DNA of 64,000 bases from Nocardia caishijiensis NBRC 108228 (GTDB taxonomy: Bacteria; Actinomycetota; Actinomycetes; Mycobacteriales; Mycobacteriaceae). The DNA is taken from positions 1-64,000 of the forward strand of contig NZ_BDBE01000026.1 in the NCBI RefSeq assembly GCF_001612825.1, in the 5' to 3' direction. Below the pieces are notes generated by a model. That model made no database searches, was not told the origin of the DNA, and saw only the letters and a program-made list of their open reading frames with translations. The position numbers and the translations under genes are program-made. Shown piece by piece: positions 27,027-36,628 of this stretch (position 1 is the first letter of the stretch; each line of letters starts with the position of its first letter).

Positions 27027-27107
27027 GACGGGAAGACCTGTCCGAGAGGCGTGCGCGACGGCACGGCAGGGGAGTGGGATCACGGAATCCGACAGGCCGG
27101 GGGCCTG

Positions 27108-27419
27108 TCAGTGGCGATCGACTCCTGGTGCCCGAGGACGTGGACGACCGGCGCCGTCCGGATTGCTCTGCGGCAGGAACGCGCCACGCAGCCTGCGCTG
27201 CGCCGAACGGGGCGGCCCCGCGCAGGCGACGCGAACGGGCACGCGGCGACCGCTGGTGACGGCGACCAGCGCGCACACCATGGCAGCGGCCAGCGCGCCG
27301 AAGGCGAGCATGCGCGCGGTCCCGCCGCCCGGGGCGGTCATGAGGACGAAGGCGGGCAGCACGCACGCGAGAACCGCGTACGCCAGAATCATCGCCCGTG
27401 CCTGCACGTCGCCGAGCAT
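27108..27419 (-). CDS. DUF6412-like small membrane protein
   Basis: A 103-residue protein with two predicted helices (ILAYAVLACVLPAFVLMTA and MLAFGALAAAMVCALVAV) and an Arg/Pro-rich tail. ATG 27419 follows GAGGG with a 4-nt spacer. It precedes the YidC-like gene by 81 bp on the same strand. Such small proteins (DUF6412) accompany YidC paralogues in actinobacteria, so it may assist membrane insertion. The family name is from memory of context, not from a strong motif. Confidence 0.6.
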   Translation of the reverse strand: MLGDVQARAMILAYAVLACVLPAFVLMTAPGGGTARMLAFGALAAAMVCALVAVTSGRRVPVRVACAGPPRSAQRRLRGAFLPQSNPDGAGRPRPRAPGVDRH

Positions 27420-27542
27420 ACCGCCCTCGCCGCACGGTGCCCCGGTGTCGACGATCGCTGTCCGGCGCACTACGCTCGCGGAGGAACCGGACCGTGGTCG
27501 CCTGTTCCTGGTACGTGATGTCACGGTCAGTTCTGTGCCGCG

Positions 27543-27548
27543 TATCGT
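27543..27548 (+). promoter_or_regulatory. -10 box TATCGT, leaderless TetR gene
   Basis: TATCGT ends 7 nt before GTG 27556. A possible -35 (GTCACG, 27520-27525) is 17 bp upstream. No ribosome-binding site is seen. Confidence 0.5.
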
Positions 27549-27555
27549 TGGCACT

Positions 27556-28287
27556 GTGACCGCATCATCCGCGCAGGCCGAACAGACCGCAGGGGACGGG
27601 CGTGCCACCCGCTGGGAGGGGCACAAGGCCCGCCGCCGCACGGAGATGATCGATGCCGCGATCGAGGTGATCGAGGAACACGGCAGTGAGATCTCGGTGC
27701 AGCTGATCGCCGAGCACCTCGGACTGCCGAGGCCGGTGGTCTACCGGCACGTCGGCGGACGCTCCGAACTCGACGCCCTGGCCCGCAGGCGCATCCTCGA
27801 TCTGCTGCTCGACGAGCTGCTGCCCACCCTGCGCCCCGACGGCACCCTCAAAGAGGTGGCGCGCGCGGTGATCCGCACCTATCTCGGCTGGATCGAACGT
27901 CATCCGAACCTGCACCGGTTCCTCAGCGACGCCGCGCCGCAGGTGGAAGGGGCTCCGACGCTGTCGCCCGCGGGTCGGGAGATGGGTGGTCAACTGGCCG
28001 ACATGTTCTCGGCGACTCTGGCCCGCTTCGGGATCGACCCGGCGCGTGCCCGGCCGATGGCCTTCGCCGTGGTCGGTCTGGTCGACGCGGTGGTCGCCGG
28101 GTGGCGCGCCGAACCCGAACCGGTGCTCGGCACCGAGCAGATCCAGGGCATCCTCACCGAATCGGTGCTGTCGCTGCTGGAGGGCAACGCGCGCAGCCTC
28201 GGTGTGCCGTTGCAACGCGATTCGCTCGTGGCCGACCTACTCGTCGCCCCCGAGGCGGCCCCGCCGCCCGAGGACCGGCTGCGCTGA
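27556..28287 (+). CDS. TetR/AcrR-family regulator
   Basis: A 243-residue TetR regulator. The HTH is at about residues 26-65: RRRTEMIDAAIEVIEEHGSE, ISVQLIAEHLGLPRPVVYRH. The ligand domain (LDLLLDELLPTLRPDG, RFLSDAAPQVEGAPTL, FAVVGLVDAVVAGWRA) is helical. GTG 27556 is preceded by TATCGT with the 7-nt leaderless spacing. The target genes are unknown; the neighbours are the DUF6412/YidC block, transcribed divergently, and a convergent DUF418 gene 3 bp after its stop. Confidence 0.85.
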   Translation: MTASSAQAEQTAGDGRATRWEGHKARRRTEMIDAAIEVIEEHGSEISVQLIAEHLGLPRPVVYRHVGGRSELDALARRRILDLLLDELLPTLRPDGTLKEVARAVIRTYLGWIERHPNLHRFLSDAAPQVEGAPTLSPAGREMGGQLADMFSATLARFGIDPARARPMAFAVVGLVDAVVAGWRAEPEPVLGTEQIQGILTESVLSLLEGNARSLGVPLQRDSLVADLLVAPEAAPPPEDRLR

Positions 28288-28290
28288 GCC

Positions 28291-29478
28291 TCAGACACCG
28301 GCGAGTGCGCGATAGGTGCGGTGCCACAGCCACTCCACCGGCCCGCGCTCGAACCGTCGCAACCACAGGTGGGCGCAGCAGACGATGAGGGCGACCGTCA
28401 GCGCGTAGATCCCGATGGTGAACGGCACACGCGCACTCTCGGACACCTGCGCCGCCAGCCCGAAACCCCAGCCGTAGCAGAGGAATCCGGCGATCAGGTT
28501 CTGCAGGATGTAGCAGCTGAGCGCCGTCCGGCCGACCTCGCTCAGGCGTGCCCCGGCGAAACCGACGCGCGGATCACGCAGGTAGTAGGCGGCGACGGCC
28601 GCGAGGATGCCGAGTGCCACGAACGGTGCGGTCCCGTACCGGGTGAACAGCACCAGATCGCCACCGCCGAACACACCGACGACGAAGTCCACGGGGGCGG
28701 CGACCCCGAAGCCGATCACCATGAGCCACCGGCGAAGTCGCGCCCCCTCGGCGCGGAACACTCCCGCGCGGTAGAGGCGGGCGCCGAGCAGGAACAGCGC
28801 GACCGACATCGGGAAGACGAAGATCGCCTCGATGCGGAACGTGAAGGCATGGTCGGCCCGGAACGCGACCAGGTCCCAGAACGACCCGTCGGCATAGGGA
28901 TTCGGGTCGAGCGTCGACGGTGCGCCTCGGGTATCGCCCGGTTCGAAGGCCAGGGCGGCGGCGAGCAGCGTCAGCACGGTCACGTGTACGGCGGTCGCCG
29001 CGATCACCCAACGGCGTTGCGCGCGGTCACTCGTCGCCAGCAGGTAGGCCACGACCAGGCCGGTGACGGCGTACCCCATCAGCACGTCGAACTCCGCGAC
29101 GAGCAGGAAGTTCAGCAATCCGTCCAGGAACAGCAAGGCCGCCCGGATCGGATACTTCCCCGGCCAGCGACGGCCCGCCCGACGGGCGGAATCCTGCTGG
29201 ATCGCCAGCCCGATCCCGAACATCACCGTGAGCAGGCCGAGAAACTTGCCCTGCGCGATCTGCTGCAGTACCCGCTCGGTCCACATCCAACCGCTCCCCG
29301 CGGCCGCGCCGAGTCCGTCCAGGTACCCGACCAGACCGAGGGGATCGGTGAAGATCCAGACATTGGTGCCGAGCGTGCCGAGGATCGCGATGCCGCGCAG
29401 GACGTCCAGCGCGGGTAGTCGCCGGGACCCGACGACTGCCACGGTCTCGGTACCGGTCTGCGTCATGATCTCGCTCAT
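28291..29478 (-). CDS. DUF418-family membrane protein
   Basis: A 395-residue polytopic protein of about ten helices. The N-terminal LPALDVLRGIAILGTLGTNV carries the D-x-x-RG motif, and late segments RLSEVGRTALSCYILQNLI and the TRYGTAPFVALG region match DUF418, a family related to membrane acyltransferases and heparan N-acetyltransferase-like proteins. Function unknown. ATG 29478 is preferred (GATACT 6 nt upstream, possibly leaderless); ATG 29466 is an alternative. It is divergent from dop, with about 160 bp of shared control region. Confidence 0.8.
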   Translation of the reverse strand: MSEIMTQTGTETVAVVGSRRLPALDVLRGIAILGTLGTNVWIFTDPLGLVGYLDGLGAAAGSGWMWTERVLQQIAQGKFLGLLTVMFGIGLAIQQDSARRAGRRWPGKYPIRAALLFLDGLLNFLLVAEFDVLMGYAVTGLVVAYLLATSDRAQRRWVIAATAVHVTVLTLLAAALAFEPGDTRGAPSTLDPNPYADGSFWDLVAFRADHAFTFRIEAIFVFPMSVALFLLGARLYRAGVFRAEGARLRRWLMVIGFGVAAPVDFVVGVFGGGDLVLFTRYGTAPFVALGILAAVAAYYLRDPRVGFAGARLSEVGRTALSCYILQNLIAGFLCYGWGFGLAAQVSESARVPFTIGIYALTVALIVCCAHLWLRRFERGPVEWLWHRTYRALAGV

Positions 29479-29626
29479 GATCCGAGTATCGCGAGCGTCG
29501 GTGCGGTCCGGATCGCCCACGAGGACCACCGCGGGTCCCCCATCCGGGGGACGTGCCCGCCGGTCCGTGGTCGTGCTGGACCGACCCCGTGCGACCGAGA
29601 TGACGGTGCGAGGGTGGCACGTCGCC

Positions 29627-29632
29627 TAGGCT
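29627..29632 (+). promoter_or_regulatory. -10 box TAGGCT, leaderless dop
   Basis: TAGGCT ends 7 nt before ATG 29640. No ribosome-binding site precedes the start, so the mRNA probably begins at the ATG. Confidence 0.6.
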
Positions 29633-29639
29633 CGACAGC

Positions 29640-31139
29640 ATGCAGCGCATCATCGGAATCGAGGTCGAGTACGGCATCTCGACCCCCACGGAGCCGACGG
29701 CCAACCCGATCCTCACCTCCACCCAGGCCGTTCTCGCCTACGCGGCCGCCGAAGGGGTGCCGCGCGCCAAGCGCACCCGCTGGGACTACGAGGTGGAATC
29801 CCCGCTGCGAGACGCGCGTGGTTTCGACCTCAGCCGGATGAGCGGGCCCGCCCCGGTCATCGACGCCGACGAGGTCGGCGCGGCCAACATGATCCTCACC
29901 AACGGGGCCCGGCTCTACGTCGACCACGCCCACCCGGAGTACTCCGCGCCCGAGGTCGTCGATCCGCTCGACGCCGTCATCTGGGACAAGGCGGGCGAAC
30001 GGGTGATGGAGGCCGCCGCACGCCACGCCTCCAGCGTGCCCGGTGCCCCGCGCCTACAGCTGTACAAGAACAACGTCGACGGCAAGGGCGCCTCCTACGG
30101 CACCCACGAGAACTACCTGATGAACCGCGATACGCCGTTCAGCCACATCATCGCCGGTCTCACCCCGTTCTTCGTCTCCCGGCAGGTGATCTGTGGTTCC
30201 GGCCGGGTCGGCATCGGCCAGTCCGGTGACCACGCGGGCTTCCAGCTGTCCCAGCGCGCCGACTACATCGAGGTCGAGGTCGGTCTCGAGACCACCCTCA
30301 AGCGCGGCATCATCAACACCCGCGACGAACCGCACGCCGACGCCGACAAGTACCGGCGCCTGCACGTGATCATCGGTGACGCCAACCTGGCCGAGATGTC
30401 GACCTACCTCAAGGTCGGCACCACCGCGCTGGTGCTCGACCTGATCGAGGCGGGCGAGGACCTCTCGGAGTTCCAGCTGGCCCGCCCCGTCACCGCCGTG
30501 CACCAGATCAGCCACGATCCCACCCTGCGCGCCACCGTCGCGCTCGCCGACGGCCGCGAGCTGACCGGCCTTGCGCTGCAACGTCTCTACCACGAGCGGG
30601 TCGCGAAGTTCATCGACCGCGAAGGCAACGACGACCCACGCGTACGCGACATCGTGGAGAACTGGGCCATGGTGCTCGACCTGCTCGAGCGCGACCCGAT
30701 GGAATGCGCCAACCTGCTCGACTGGCCCGCCAAGCTCCGCCTGCTCGAGGGCATGCGCAGCCGTGAGGGCCTGGGCTGGGCCGCGCCGAAACTGCACCTG
30801 ATGGACCTGCAGTACTCCGATGTGCGCCTGGACAAGGGACTCTACAACCGCCTGGTGGCACGGGGGTCGATGAAACGCCTGGTCAGCGAGCAGGACGTGC
30901 TCGACGCGATGACCAACCCGCCGACCAACACCCGGGCGTACTTCCGCGGTGAGTGCCTGCGTCGCTTCGGTGCCGATATCGCCGCCGCCAGTTGGGATTC
31001 GGTGATCTTCGATCTCGGCGGCGACTCGCTGGTCCGCATCCCGACGCTCGAGCCACGGCGCGGCACGAAAGCCCACGTCGGTAAGCTGCTCGAGGCGGCG
31101 GAATCGGCGGCCGATCTCGTCGAACAGCTCACCCACTGA
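29640..31139 (+). CDS. dop: depupylase/Pup deamidase Dop
   Basis: A 499-residue carboxylate-amine ligase-fold enzyme. It deamidates the C-terminal Gln of Pup to Glu and removes Pup from substrates. Visible: N-terminal [14 protein letters not shown], the Dop-specific loop (about 41-70, [20 protein letters not shown]), the catalytic Asp95 in [13 protein letters not shown], and [20 protein letters not shown] shared with PafA. Asp95 has the same number as recalled for the M. tuberculosis enzyme. The leaderless start (TAGGCT-N7-ATG) lies 117 bp upstream of pup. The gene looks intact. Confidence 0.97.
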   Translation: MQRIIGIEVEYGISTPTEPTANPILTSTQAVLAYAAAEGVPRAKRTRWDYEVESPLRDARGFDLSRMSGPAPVIDADEVGAANMILTNGARLYVDHAHPEYSAPEVVDPLDAVIWDKAGERVMEAAARHASSVPGAPRLQLYKNNVDGKGASYGTHENYLMNRDTPFSHIIAGLTPFFVSRQVICGSGRVGIGQSGDHAGFQLSQRADYIEVEVGLETTLKRGIINTRDEPHADADKYRRLHVIIGDANLAEMSTYLKVGTTALVLDLIEAGEDLSEFQLARPVTAVHQISHDPTLRATVALADGRELTGLALQRLYHERVAKFIDREGNDDPRVRDIVENWAMVLDLLERDPMECANLLDWPAKLRLLEGMRSREGLGWAAPKLHLMDLQYSDVRLDKGLYNRLVARGSMKRLVSEQDVLDAMTNPPTNTRAYFRGECLRRFGADIAAASWDSVIFDLGGDSLVRIPTLEPRRGTKAHVGKLLEAAESAADLVEQLTH

Positions 31140-31205
31140 GGCGATCACCGGCACGACCGGGCGACAATACGGTCGCTAATCGACCATGTTGTCGGATCCG
31201 CTCGG

Positions 31206-31211
31206 TAGGGT
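31206..31211 (+). promoter_or_regulatory. -10 box TAGGGT upstream of pup-prcBA
   Basis: TAGGGT lies 45 bp before the pup ATG, with a GAGGAGG ribosome-binding site between. This gives a short leader and separates pup-prcBA from dop (stop 31139). The -35 is not clear. Confidence 0.45.
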
Positions 31212-31256
31212 TGAAGAACGAGCACGATCATTGAGTGGAAGAGGAGGTCGGCTGCC

Positions 31257-31451
31257 ATGGCACAAGAGCAGACCAAGCGCGCCGGGGGTGGCGACGAGGA
31301 CGAGGGCCCCGAGGGCGACGGTGCGGCAGGACAGGAGCGGCGCGAGAAGCTCGCGGAGGAAACCGACGACCTGCTCGACGAGATCGATGATGTGCTCGAG
31401 GAGAACGCCGAGGACTTCGTGCGGGCATATGTGCAGAAGGGCGGCCAGTGA
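31257..31451 (+). CDS. pup: prokaryotic ubiquitin-like protein Pup
   Basis: A 64-residue disordered modifier rich in Glu and Asp. It is attached to substrate lysines by PafA through its C-terminal Glu after Dop deamidates the terminal Gln. The Mpa-binding helix [20 protein letters not shown] and the tail YVQKGGQ are typical. ATG 31257 follows GAGGAGG. The stop TGA overlaps the prcB start (GTGA), so Pup and the proteasome beta subunit are translationally coupled. Confidence 0.98.
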   Translation: MAQEQTKRAGGGDEDEGPEGDGAAGQERREKLAEETDDLLDEIDDVLEENAEDFVRAYVQKGGQ

Positions 31452-32290
31452 CCCCAGGTGACCCGTTGCGTCTGAACGCAGGTCAGACGCTGTCCTCGTT
31501 CACCGAACATCTCCGCATGCACGCGCCGGACCTGTTGCCCGCCAACAGGTTCGGCGGCAGCGAACTCGCCGGGGCGGATTTCGCGCCGCACGGCACCACC
31601 ATCGTCGCGGTGAACTACCGCGGCGGTGTGCTGATCGCGGGCGACCGCCGGGCCACCCAGGGCAACCTGGTGGCCTCGCGCGACATGGAGAAGGTCTACA
31701 TCACCGACACCTTCTCGGCCGCGGGCATCGCCGGTACGGCCGGGCTCGCGGTGGAGATGGTGCGGTTGTTCGCGGTGGAACTCGAGTACTACGAGAAGAT
31801 CGAAGGTGTCTCGCTCACCTTCGACGGCAAGGCCAACAAGTTGTCGAAGATGGTGCGCGAGAACCTGCCCGCCGCCATGCAGGGACTGGCGGTGATCCCG
31901 CTGCTGGTCGGCTACGACGACCAGGTGACCGACCCCGACAAGGCCGGACGCATCGTGTCCTACGACGTAGTCGGTTCGCGCAGCGAGGAACGCTTCGGCT
32001 ACACCGCCGTCGGTTCGGGTTCGAACTTCGCCAAGTCCTCGCTCAAGAAGCTCTACCGGCGCGGACTCGACGCGGATCAGGCACTGCGGATCGCGGTGGA
32101 GTCGCTGGTCGACGCGGCCGACGACGACACCGCCACCGGCGGACCCGACGCATTGCGCGGGATCTATCCGACGGTGGTGACCATCGACGCCGAGGGCGCG
32201 GTCGAGGTCACCGAGGAACGGCTCGGTGCGGTCGCCGCGGCGATCGCCGCCGACCGGGAGGCCGCAGTGAACGGGGGTGCCAGCGCATGA
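31448..32290 (+). CDS. prcB: 20S proteasome beta subunit PrcB
   Basis: A 280-residue precursor. A 49-residue propeptide ends HG and is cleaved autocatalytically to expose the nucleophile Thr50 ([20 protein letters not shown]). Asp and Lys of the active site follow in the family-conserved positions ([10 protein letters not shown]). It forms the inner rings of the core particle with PrcA. The start GTG 31448 overlaps the pup stop and the stop overlaps the prcA ATG (ATGA), giving a tightly coupled pup-prcB-prcA operon. Confidence 0.98.
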   Translation: MTPGDPLRLNAGQTLSSFTEHLRMHAPDLLPANRFGGSELAGADFAPHGTTIVAVNYRGGVLIAGDRRATQGNLVASRDMEKVYITDTFSAAGIAGTAGLAVEMVRLFAVELEYYEKIEGVSLTFDGKANKLSKMVRENLPAAMQGLAVIPLLVGYDDQVTDPDKAGRIVSYDVVGSRSEERFGYTAVGSGSNFAKSSLKKLYRRGLDADQALRIAVESLVDAADDDTATGGPDALRGIYPTVVTIDAEGAVEVTEERLGAVAAAIAADREAAVNGGASA

Positions 32291-33054
32291 CGCTGCCTTA
32301 CTACGCGTCCGCCGAGCAGATCATGCGGGACAAGACCGAACTGGCTCGCAAGGGCATCGGTCGTGGTCGTAGCGTGGTCGTGCTGGTGTACGACAAGGGT
32401 GTGCTGTTCGTCGCGGAGAATCCGTCGGCGACCCTGCACAAGATCAGCGAGCTCTACGACCGCATCGGTTTCGCCGCGGTCGGTAAGTACAACGAGTTCG
32501 AGGCACTGCGTCGGGGCGGCATCCTGCAGGCCGACCTGAAGGGCTACCAGTACGACCGGCGCGACGTCACCGGTCGGTCGCTGGCCAACCTCTACGCCCA
32601 GAGCCTGGGTTCGATCTTCACCGATCAGCTCAAGCCCTACGAGGTGGAGCTGTGTGTGGCCGAGGTCGGGTATCCGGAACAGGCACCCACCTCGGTGCTG
32701 TACCGGATCACCTTCGACGGGTCGATCGTCGACGAACGTGAGTTCGTCGTGATGGGTGGCACCACCGAACCCATCGTCACCGCCCTCAAGGCCGCCTACA
32801 AGCCGGGGCTCACCCTGGACGAGGCGCTGAAGGTGGCGATCGGCGCCTTGCAGGCCGGTCAGCCCGAAGCCGACAAGGACAAGCGTTCGCTCGGTGTCTC
32901 CTCGCTCGAGGTGGCCACCCTCGAACAGGCACGTCCGCGCCGGGCGTTCCGGCGCCTGCAGGGCGCTCCGCTCGAGCAGGCACTGGCCGGGACCACCGGC
33001 AAGAAGGTGACCGAGGCGAAGCTGCCCGAACCCGAGGACGGTTCGGACGGCTGA
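32287..33054 (+). CDS. prcA: 20S proteasome alpha subunit PrcA
   Basis: A 255-residue alpha subunit that forms the outer rings and gates entry. The N-terminus ([20 protein letters not shown]) is the gating segment before helix H0, [11 protein letters not shown] follows, and the C-terminal tail is acidic and flexible ([12 protein letters not shown]). The alpha-ring pocket for the Mpa QYL tail lies here by family knowledge. ATG 32287 overlaps the prcB stop. A perfect 15-bp stem follows the gene. Confidence 0.97.
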   Translation: MTLPYYASAEQIMRDKTELARKGIGRGRSVVVLVYDKGVLFVAENPSATLHKISELYDRIGFAAVGKYNEFEALRRGGILQADLKGYQYDRRDVTGRSLANLYAQSLGSIFTDQLKPYEVELCVAEVGYPEQAPTSVLYRITFDGSIVDEREFVVMGGTTEPIVTALKAAYKPGLTLDEALKVAIGALQAGQPEADKDKRSLGVSSLEVATLEQARPRRAFRRLQGAPLEQALAGTTGKKVTEAKLPEPEDGSDG

Positions 33055-33074
33055 CGCCTGCGTCGAGATCGCGA

Positions 33075-33109
33075 TCGGGCCCGTGAACCACCTCGGTTCA
33101 CGGGCCCGA
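33075..33109 (+). terminator. 15-bp hairpin after prcA
   Basis: TCGGGCCCGTGAACC (33075-33089) pairs perfectly with GGTTCACGGGCCCGA (33095-33109), loop 5 nt. There is no T tract, but it lies between the prcA stop and the pafA promoter. Confidence 0.65.
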
Positions 33110-33205
33110 CCTCGTGGTGGGCAGAAACTCCTTCGCTGTCCGAATCGTTGTGAACACGTATGCGAATGGGATCTCAGAGCGCCGCGCGGGCATCGGTCAT
33201 GGCTG

Positions 33206-33211
33206 TAGTGT
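33206..33211 (+). promoter_or_regulatory. -10 box TAGTGT, leaderless pafA
   Basis: TAGTGT ends 7 nt before GTG 33219, the start that gives the standard 452-residue PafA. No ribosome-binding site is present, so a leaderless mRNA with its own promoter is likely. Confidence 0.6.
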
Positions 33212-33218
33212 CGATGGT

Positions 33219-34577
33219 GTGCAGCGACGAATCATGGGGATCGAGACCGAGTTCGGTGTGACATGCACCTTCCACGGTCACCGTCGGCTGTCCCCCGACG
33301 AGGTGGCCCGGTACCTGTTCCGCCGGGTGGTGTCCTGGGGCCGTAGCTCTAATGTCTTCCTTCGCAACGGTGCCAGGTTGTACCTCGACGTCGGATCGCA
33401 TCCCGAGTACGCCACGGCCGAATGTGACAGCCTGGTGCAGCTGGTCACCCACGACCGGGCCGGTGAGCGGGTGCTCGAGGAGCTGCTCATCGACGCCGAA
33501 CAGCGGTTGGCCGAAGAAGGCATCGGCGGCGACATCTACCTGTTCAAGAACAACACCGACTCCGCGGGCAACTCCTACGGCTGCCACGAGAACTTCCTCG
33601 TGGTGCGCGCGGGCGAGTTCTCCCGGATCTCGGATGTGCTGTTGCCGTTCCTGGTGACGCGTCAGCTCATCTGCGGTGCGGGCAAGGTCCTGCAGACGCC
33701 GAAGGCGGCCACCTTCTGCCTCTCGCAGCGCGCCGAACACATCTGGGAGGGCGTCTCCTCGGCGACCACCCGGTCGCGTCCGATCATCAACACTCGCGAC
33801 GAACCGCACGCCGACGCCGAGAAGTACCGGCGCCTGCACGTGATCGTCGGCGACTCGAACATGGCCGAACCGACCACGATGCTCAAGGTGGGCACGGCGT
33901 CGCTGGTGCTGGAGATGATCGAGGCCGGGGTGTCGTTCCGCGACTTCGCCCTCGACAACCCCATCCGTGCCATTCGTGAGGTGAGCCACGACCTCACCGG
34001 TCGCCGACCGGTGCGGCTCGCCGGTGGACGTCAGGCCAGCGCGCTCGAGATCCAGCGCGAGTACTACGCGCGCGCCGTGGACCACCTGCGCAACCGGGAC
34101 CGCGACCCGCAGATCGACGCCGTCGTCGACCTCTGGGGCCGCACCCTGGACGCGGTCGAGGCGCAGGACTTCGCCAAGGTCGACACCGAGATCGACTGGG
34201 TGATCAAGCGCAAGCTGTTCCAGCGGTACCAGGATCGGTACAGCATGGAGTTGTCCGATCCCAAGATCGCCCAGCTCGACCTGGCCTACCACGACATCAA
34301 GCGCGGCCGCGGCGTCTTCGACCTGCTGCAACGCAGGGGCCTGGCCAAGCGGATCACCGAGGACGAGGCGGTCGACGCGGCCGTCGAGACCCCGCCGCAG
34401 ACCACCCGCGCCAAACTGCGTGGCGACTTCATCACCGCCGCGCAGGAGGCCGGTCGCGACTTCACCGTCGACTGGGTGCACCTGAAGCTGAACGACCAGG
34501 CGCAGCGCACGGTGCTGTGCAAGGATCCGTTCCGGTCGGTCGACGAACGCGTCGACCGACTCATCGCCTCGATGTAG
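33219..34577 (+). CDS. pafA: Pup-protein ligase PafA
   Basis: A 452-residue ligase that forms the isopeptide bond between Pup's C-terminal Glu and substrate lysines, using ATP. It is homologous to Dop but without the long Dop loop. Visible: [18 protein letters not shown], catalytic Asp57 in [31 protein letters not shown], and [20 protein letters not shown]. The GTG start at 33219 gives the family length; upstream in-frame codons lack coding character. The leaderless promoter box is 7 nt upstream. A bidirectional terminator follows. In M. tuberculosis pafBC follow closely, but here a 7-kb fatty-acid locus intervenes. Confidence 0.97.
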   Translation: MQRRIMGIETEFGVTCTFHGHRRLSPDEVARYLFRRVVSWGRSSNVFLRNGARLYLDVGSHPEYATAECDSLVQLVTHDRAGERVLEELLIDAEQRLAEEGIGGDIYLFKNNTDSAGNSYGCHENFLVVRAGEFSRISDVLLPFLVTRQLICGAGKVLQTPKAATFCLSQRAEHIWEGVSSATTRSRPIINTRDEPHADAEKYRRLHVIVGDSNMAEPTTMLKVGTASLVLEMIEAGVSFRDFALDNPIRAIREVSHDLTGRRPVRLAGGRQASALEIQREYYARAVDHLRNRDRDPQIDAVVDLWGRTLDAVEAQDFAKVDTEIDWVIKRKLFQRYQDRYSMELSDPKIAQLDLAYHDIKRGRGVFDLLQRRGLAKRITEDEAVDAAVETPPQTTRAKLRGDFITAAQEAGRDFTVDWVHLKLNDQAQRTVLCKDPFRSVDERVDRLIASM

Positions 34578-34602
34578 GCGAACCCCCACAGGCGGGGGGC
34601 CG

Positions 34603-34652
34603 ACAAAACCGGTGGCGCGTGGGAGCGATCGCGTAGGCGCCACCGGTTTTGT
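34603..34652. terminator. bidirectional terminator, pafA / TetR
   Basis: ACAAAACCGGTGGCGC (34603-34618) and GCGCCACCGGTTTTGT (34637-34652) are perfect inverted 16-mers. AAAA on the left arm and TTTT on the right arm suit termination in both directions. The 18-nt loop holds the palindrome GCGATCGC. Confidence 0.8.
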
Positions 34653-34688
34653 GTGTCCGCTGGAGGGGCACCGGTTCCCGTTGTTCGT

Positions 34689-35324
34689 TCAGCCGGTCGA
34701 AACGACCGTGACGTAGGTGGTCCGTAGCCCGCCGATGAAGGCGGTGAGCGCCAATTCGAAACTGTCGTCGTCGATTTCGTCCGCGATCGCGCGCAACAGG
34801 TGAGCCTGGTTCAGGTGCGGATACCGGTCACGGTAGACCTGTACATCATCGGCGAACCCACCGGCGAACGAGCCGACGGTGGATCCCATGACCAGGTACC
34901 GGGTGGCCGCGCCGATCATCGTCGCGTAACGCGGGGGCCAGCCTGCCCCGACCAGGCCGCCGTGGACGGCGTCGGCCGCGCGCAGGTTCTCGGCCCGGCG
35001 GCCGGGTCCCGCGGCGAGATAGGGCACGAAGTTGGGGTGGGTGGCCAGGGCTGTCCGGTAGCTGCGGGCCCAGGACGCCAAGGCCTCGTCCCAGGGCGCC
35101 GAGTCGAAGGCGGAGGTGTCGACGCGGCTCATGACCCGGGCGGCGATGTCGTCGAGCAGTTCGTCCTTGTTGGGGTAGTGGCCGTAGAGCGAGGCGGCCT
35201 GGACACCCAGTTCGGCGGCCAGTTTGCGCATGGAGACCTCGGCCAAGCCGTCACGGTCGATCAGGGCCAGCGCGGCGTCGCGGATGCGATCGCGGCTCAA
35301 CAGCGGTACGCGCGGCCTGGCCAT
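34689..35324 (-). CDS. TetR/AcrR-family regulator of the acyl-CoA locus
   Basis: A 211-residue TetR protein. The HTH lies at about residues 10-55 (LLSRDRIRDAALALIDRDGL, MRKLAAELGVQAASLYGHYP). The C-terminal domain resembles TetR_C types with WARSYRTALATHPNF. It is divergent from an acyl-CoA dehydrogenase operon across a 136-bp region containing a near-perfect dyad, so it most likely represses that operon and responds to an acyl-CoA or fatty acid. ATG 35324 follows AGGAGAGG. The ligand is inferred from context. Confidence 0.85.
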   Translation of the reverse strand: MARPRVPLLSRDRIRDAALALIDRDGLAEVSMRKLAAELGVQAASLYGHYPNKDELLDDIAARVMSRVDTSAFDSAPWDEALASWARSYRTALATHPNFVPYLAAGPGRRAENLRAADAVHGGLVGAGWPPRYATMIGAATRYLVMGSTVGSFAGGFADDVQVYRDRYPHLNQAHLLRAIADEIDDDSFELALTAFIGGLRTTYVTVVSTG

Positions 35325-35401
35325 GCGTTGTCCTCTCCTGCGGCGAATTCCTCGGGACACGAACCGTATCACCGAGAACGACCACACCTCTTGATTGTCC
35401 G

Positions 35402-35443
35402 AACGGCGTTAGGATACGGTGCCCGAGTAAACCTAACGCTGTT
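35402..35443. promoter_or_regulatory. near-perfect dyad, probable TetR operator
   Basis: AACGGCGTTAGG (35402-35413) and CCTAACGCTGTT (35432-35443) are inverted repeats with 11 of 12 matches and an 18-bp spacer, between the TetR gene and the first acyl-CoA dehydrogenase. The right arm also sits inside a shorter imperfect dyad, AACCTAAC...GTTTGGTT. Confidence 0.65.
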
Positions 35444-35460
35444 TGGTTCAGGAGTGTCCC

Positions 35461-36612
35461 GTGGATTTCGAACTCTCGTCGGCGCACAGCGATCTGCGCG
35501 ATCTCGCCCGTACCTGGGTGGACAAGGAGGTCGTTCCGCACGCGACGCGGTGGGATCGCGACGAGTCGGTGGATCCGGCGATCGTCGGCAAGCTCGGTGC
35601 GATGGGATTCCTCGGCATCGGGATCGACGAGGAATACGGCGGTTCCGGAGGCGACATGCTCGCCTACTGCGTGTTGCTCGAGGAACTCGGTCGCGGTGAC
35701 AGCGCGGTGCGTGGCATCGTGTCGGTCTCACTCGGCCTGGTCGGCAAGTCCATCGCGGCCTACGGCACCGAGGAACAGAAGCGTCGGTTCCTGCCGTCGC
35801 TGTGCGAGGGCCAGAGGCTTGGCTGCTTCGCGCTCACCGAGCCGGGCACCGGCTCCGACGCGGCGGGATTGATCACCCGCGCGACGCGCGAGGGCGCGGA
35901 CTGGGTCATCTCCGGCACGAAGATCTTCATCACCAACGGAACCTGGGCCGATGTCGCGCTGGTGTTCGCCCGCACCGGTGGGCCCGGGCCGAAAGGCATC
36001 ACCGCGTTCCTGGTGCCAACCGACGCACCGGGTTTCGGCCGGACCGAGATCAAGGGCAAACTCGGGCTGCGTGGTCAGGCCACCGCCGAACTCGTTCTCG
36101 ACGGTGTCCGGGTGCCCGACGCGAACCGGTTGGGTGAGCTCGGCCAGGGCTTCCGCATCGCGATGGGCGCGCTGGACAAAGGCCGCATCGGTGTCGCCGC
36201 CGGGTGCGTCGGTGTCGCCAGGGCCTGCCTCGAGGCCTCGGTGCGCTACGCCGGTGAACGCGAACAGTTCGGCAAACCGATCGCGGGATACCAGCTCGTG
36301 CAGGAGCTGCTCGCCGATATCGCCGTCGAGACCGACGCCGCGCGACTGCTCGCCTGGCGTGCCGCCGACCTGGTCGACCGGGGCGAGTCGTTCGGCACGG
36401 CCGCGTCGATGGCGAAGCTGTTCGCCTCCGAAACCGCCGTGAAGGCCGCGAACAACGCCATCCAGGTGTTCGGCGGTTACGGCTACATCGACGAATATCC
36501 CGTCGCCAAATACCTGCGCGACGCCCGCGTGCTGACCCTCTACGAGGGCACGACCCAGATCCAGAAACTGCTCATCGGCCGCGCCCTCACCGGCGTCAAT
36601 GCCATCGTCTGA
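35461..36612 (+). CDS. acyl-CoA dehydrogenase (short/medium-chain type)
   Basis: A 383-residue FAD enzyme for the first beta-oxidation step. It shows CFALTEPGTGSDAAG (FAD/substrate loop), ISGTKIFITNGTWAD, the RIGVAAGCVGVARACLEASV helix, and IQVFGGYGYIDEYPV. The catalytic base is Glu362 in LYEGTTQIQKLLIGR, the usual short/medium-chain place. GTG 35461 follows AGGAG with a 6-nt spacer. It is the first gene of an operon with an SDR, a second dehydrogenase, a broken thiolase and an acyl-CoA ligase. The exact acyl substrate is unknown. Confidence 0.92.
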   Translation: MDFELSSAHSDLRDLARTWVDKEVVPHATRWDRDESVDPAIVGKLGAMGFLGIGIDEEYGGSGGDMLAYCVLLEELGRGDSAVRGIVSVSLGLVGKSIAAYGTEEQKRRFLPSLCEGQRLGCFALTEPGTGSDAAGLITRATREGADWVISGTKIFITNGTWADVALVFARTGGPGPKGITAFLVPTDAPGFGRTEIKGKLGLRGQATAELVLDGVRVPDANRLGELGQGFRIAMGALDKGRIGVAAGCVGVARACLEASVRYAGEREQFGKPIAGYQLVQELLADIAVETDAARLLAWRAADLVDRGESFGTAASMAKLFASETAVKAANNAIQVFGGYGYIDEYPVAKYLRDARVLTLYEGTTQIQKLLIGRALTGVNAIV

Positions 36613-36628
36613 CACAGGAGTACACCCC

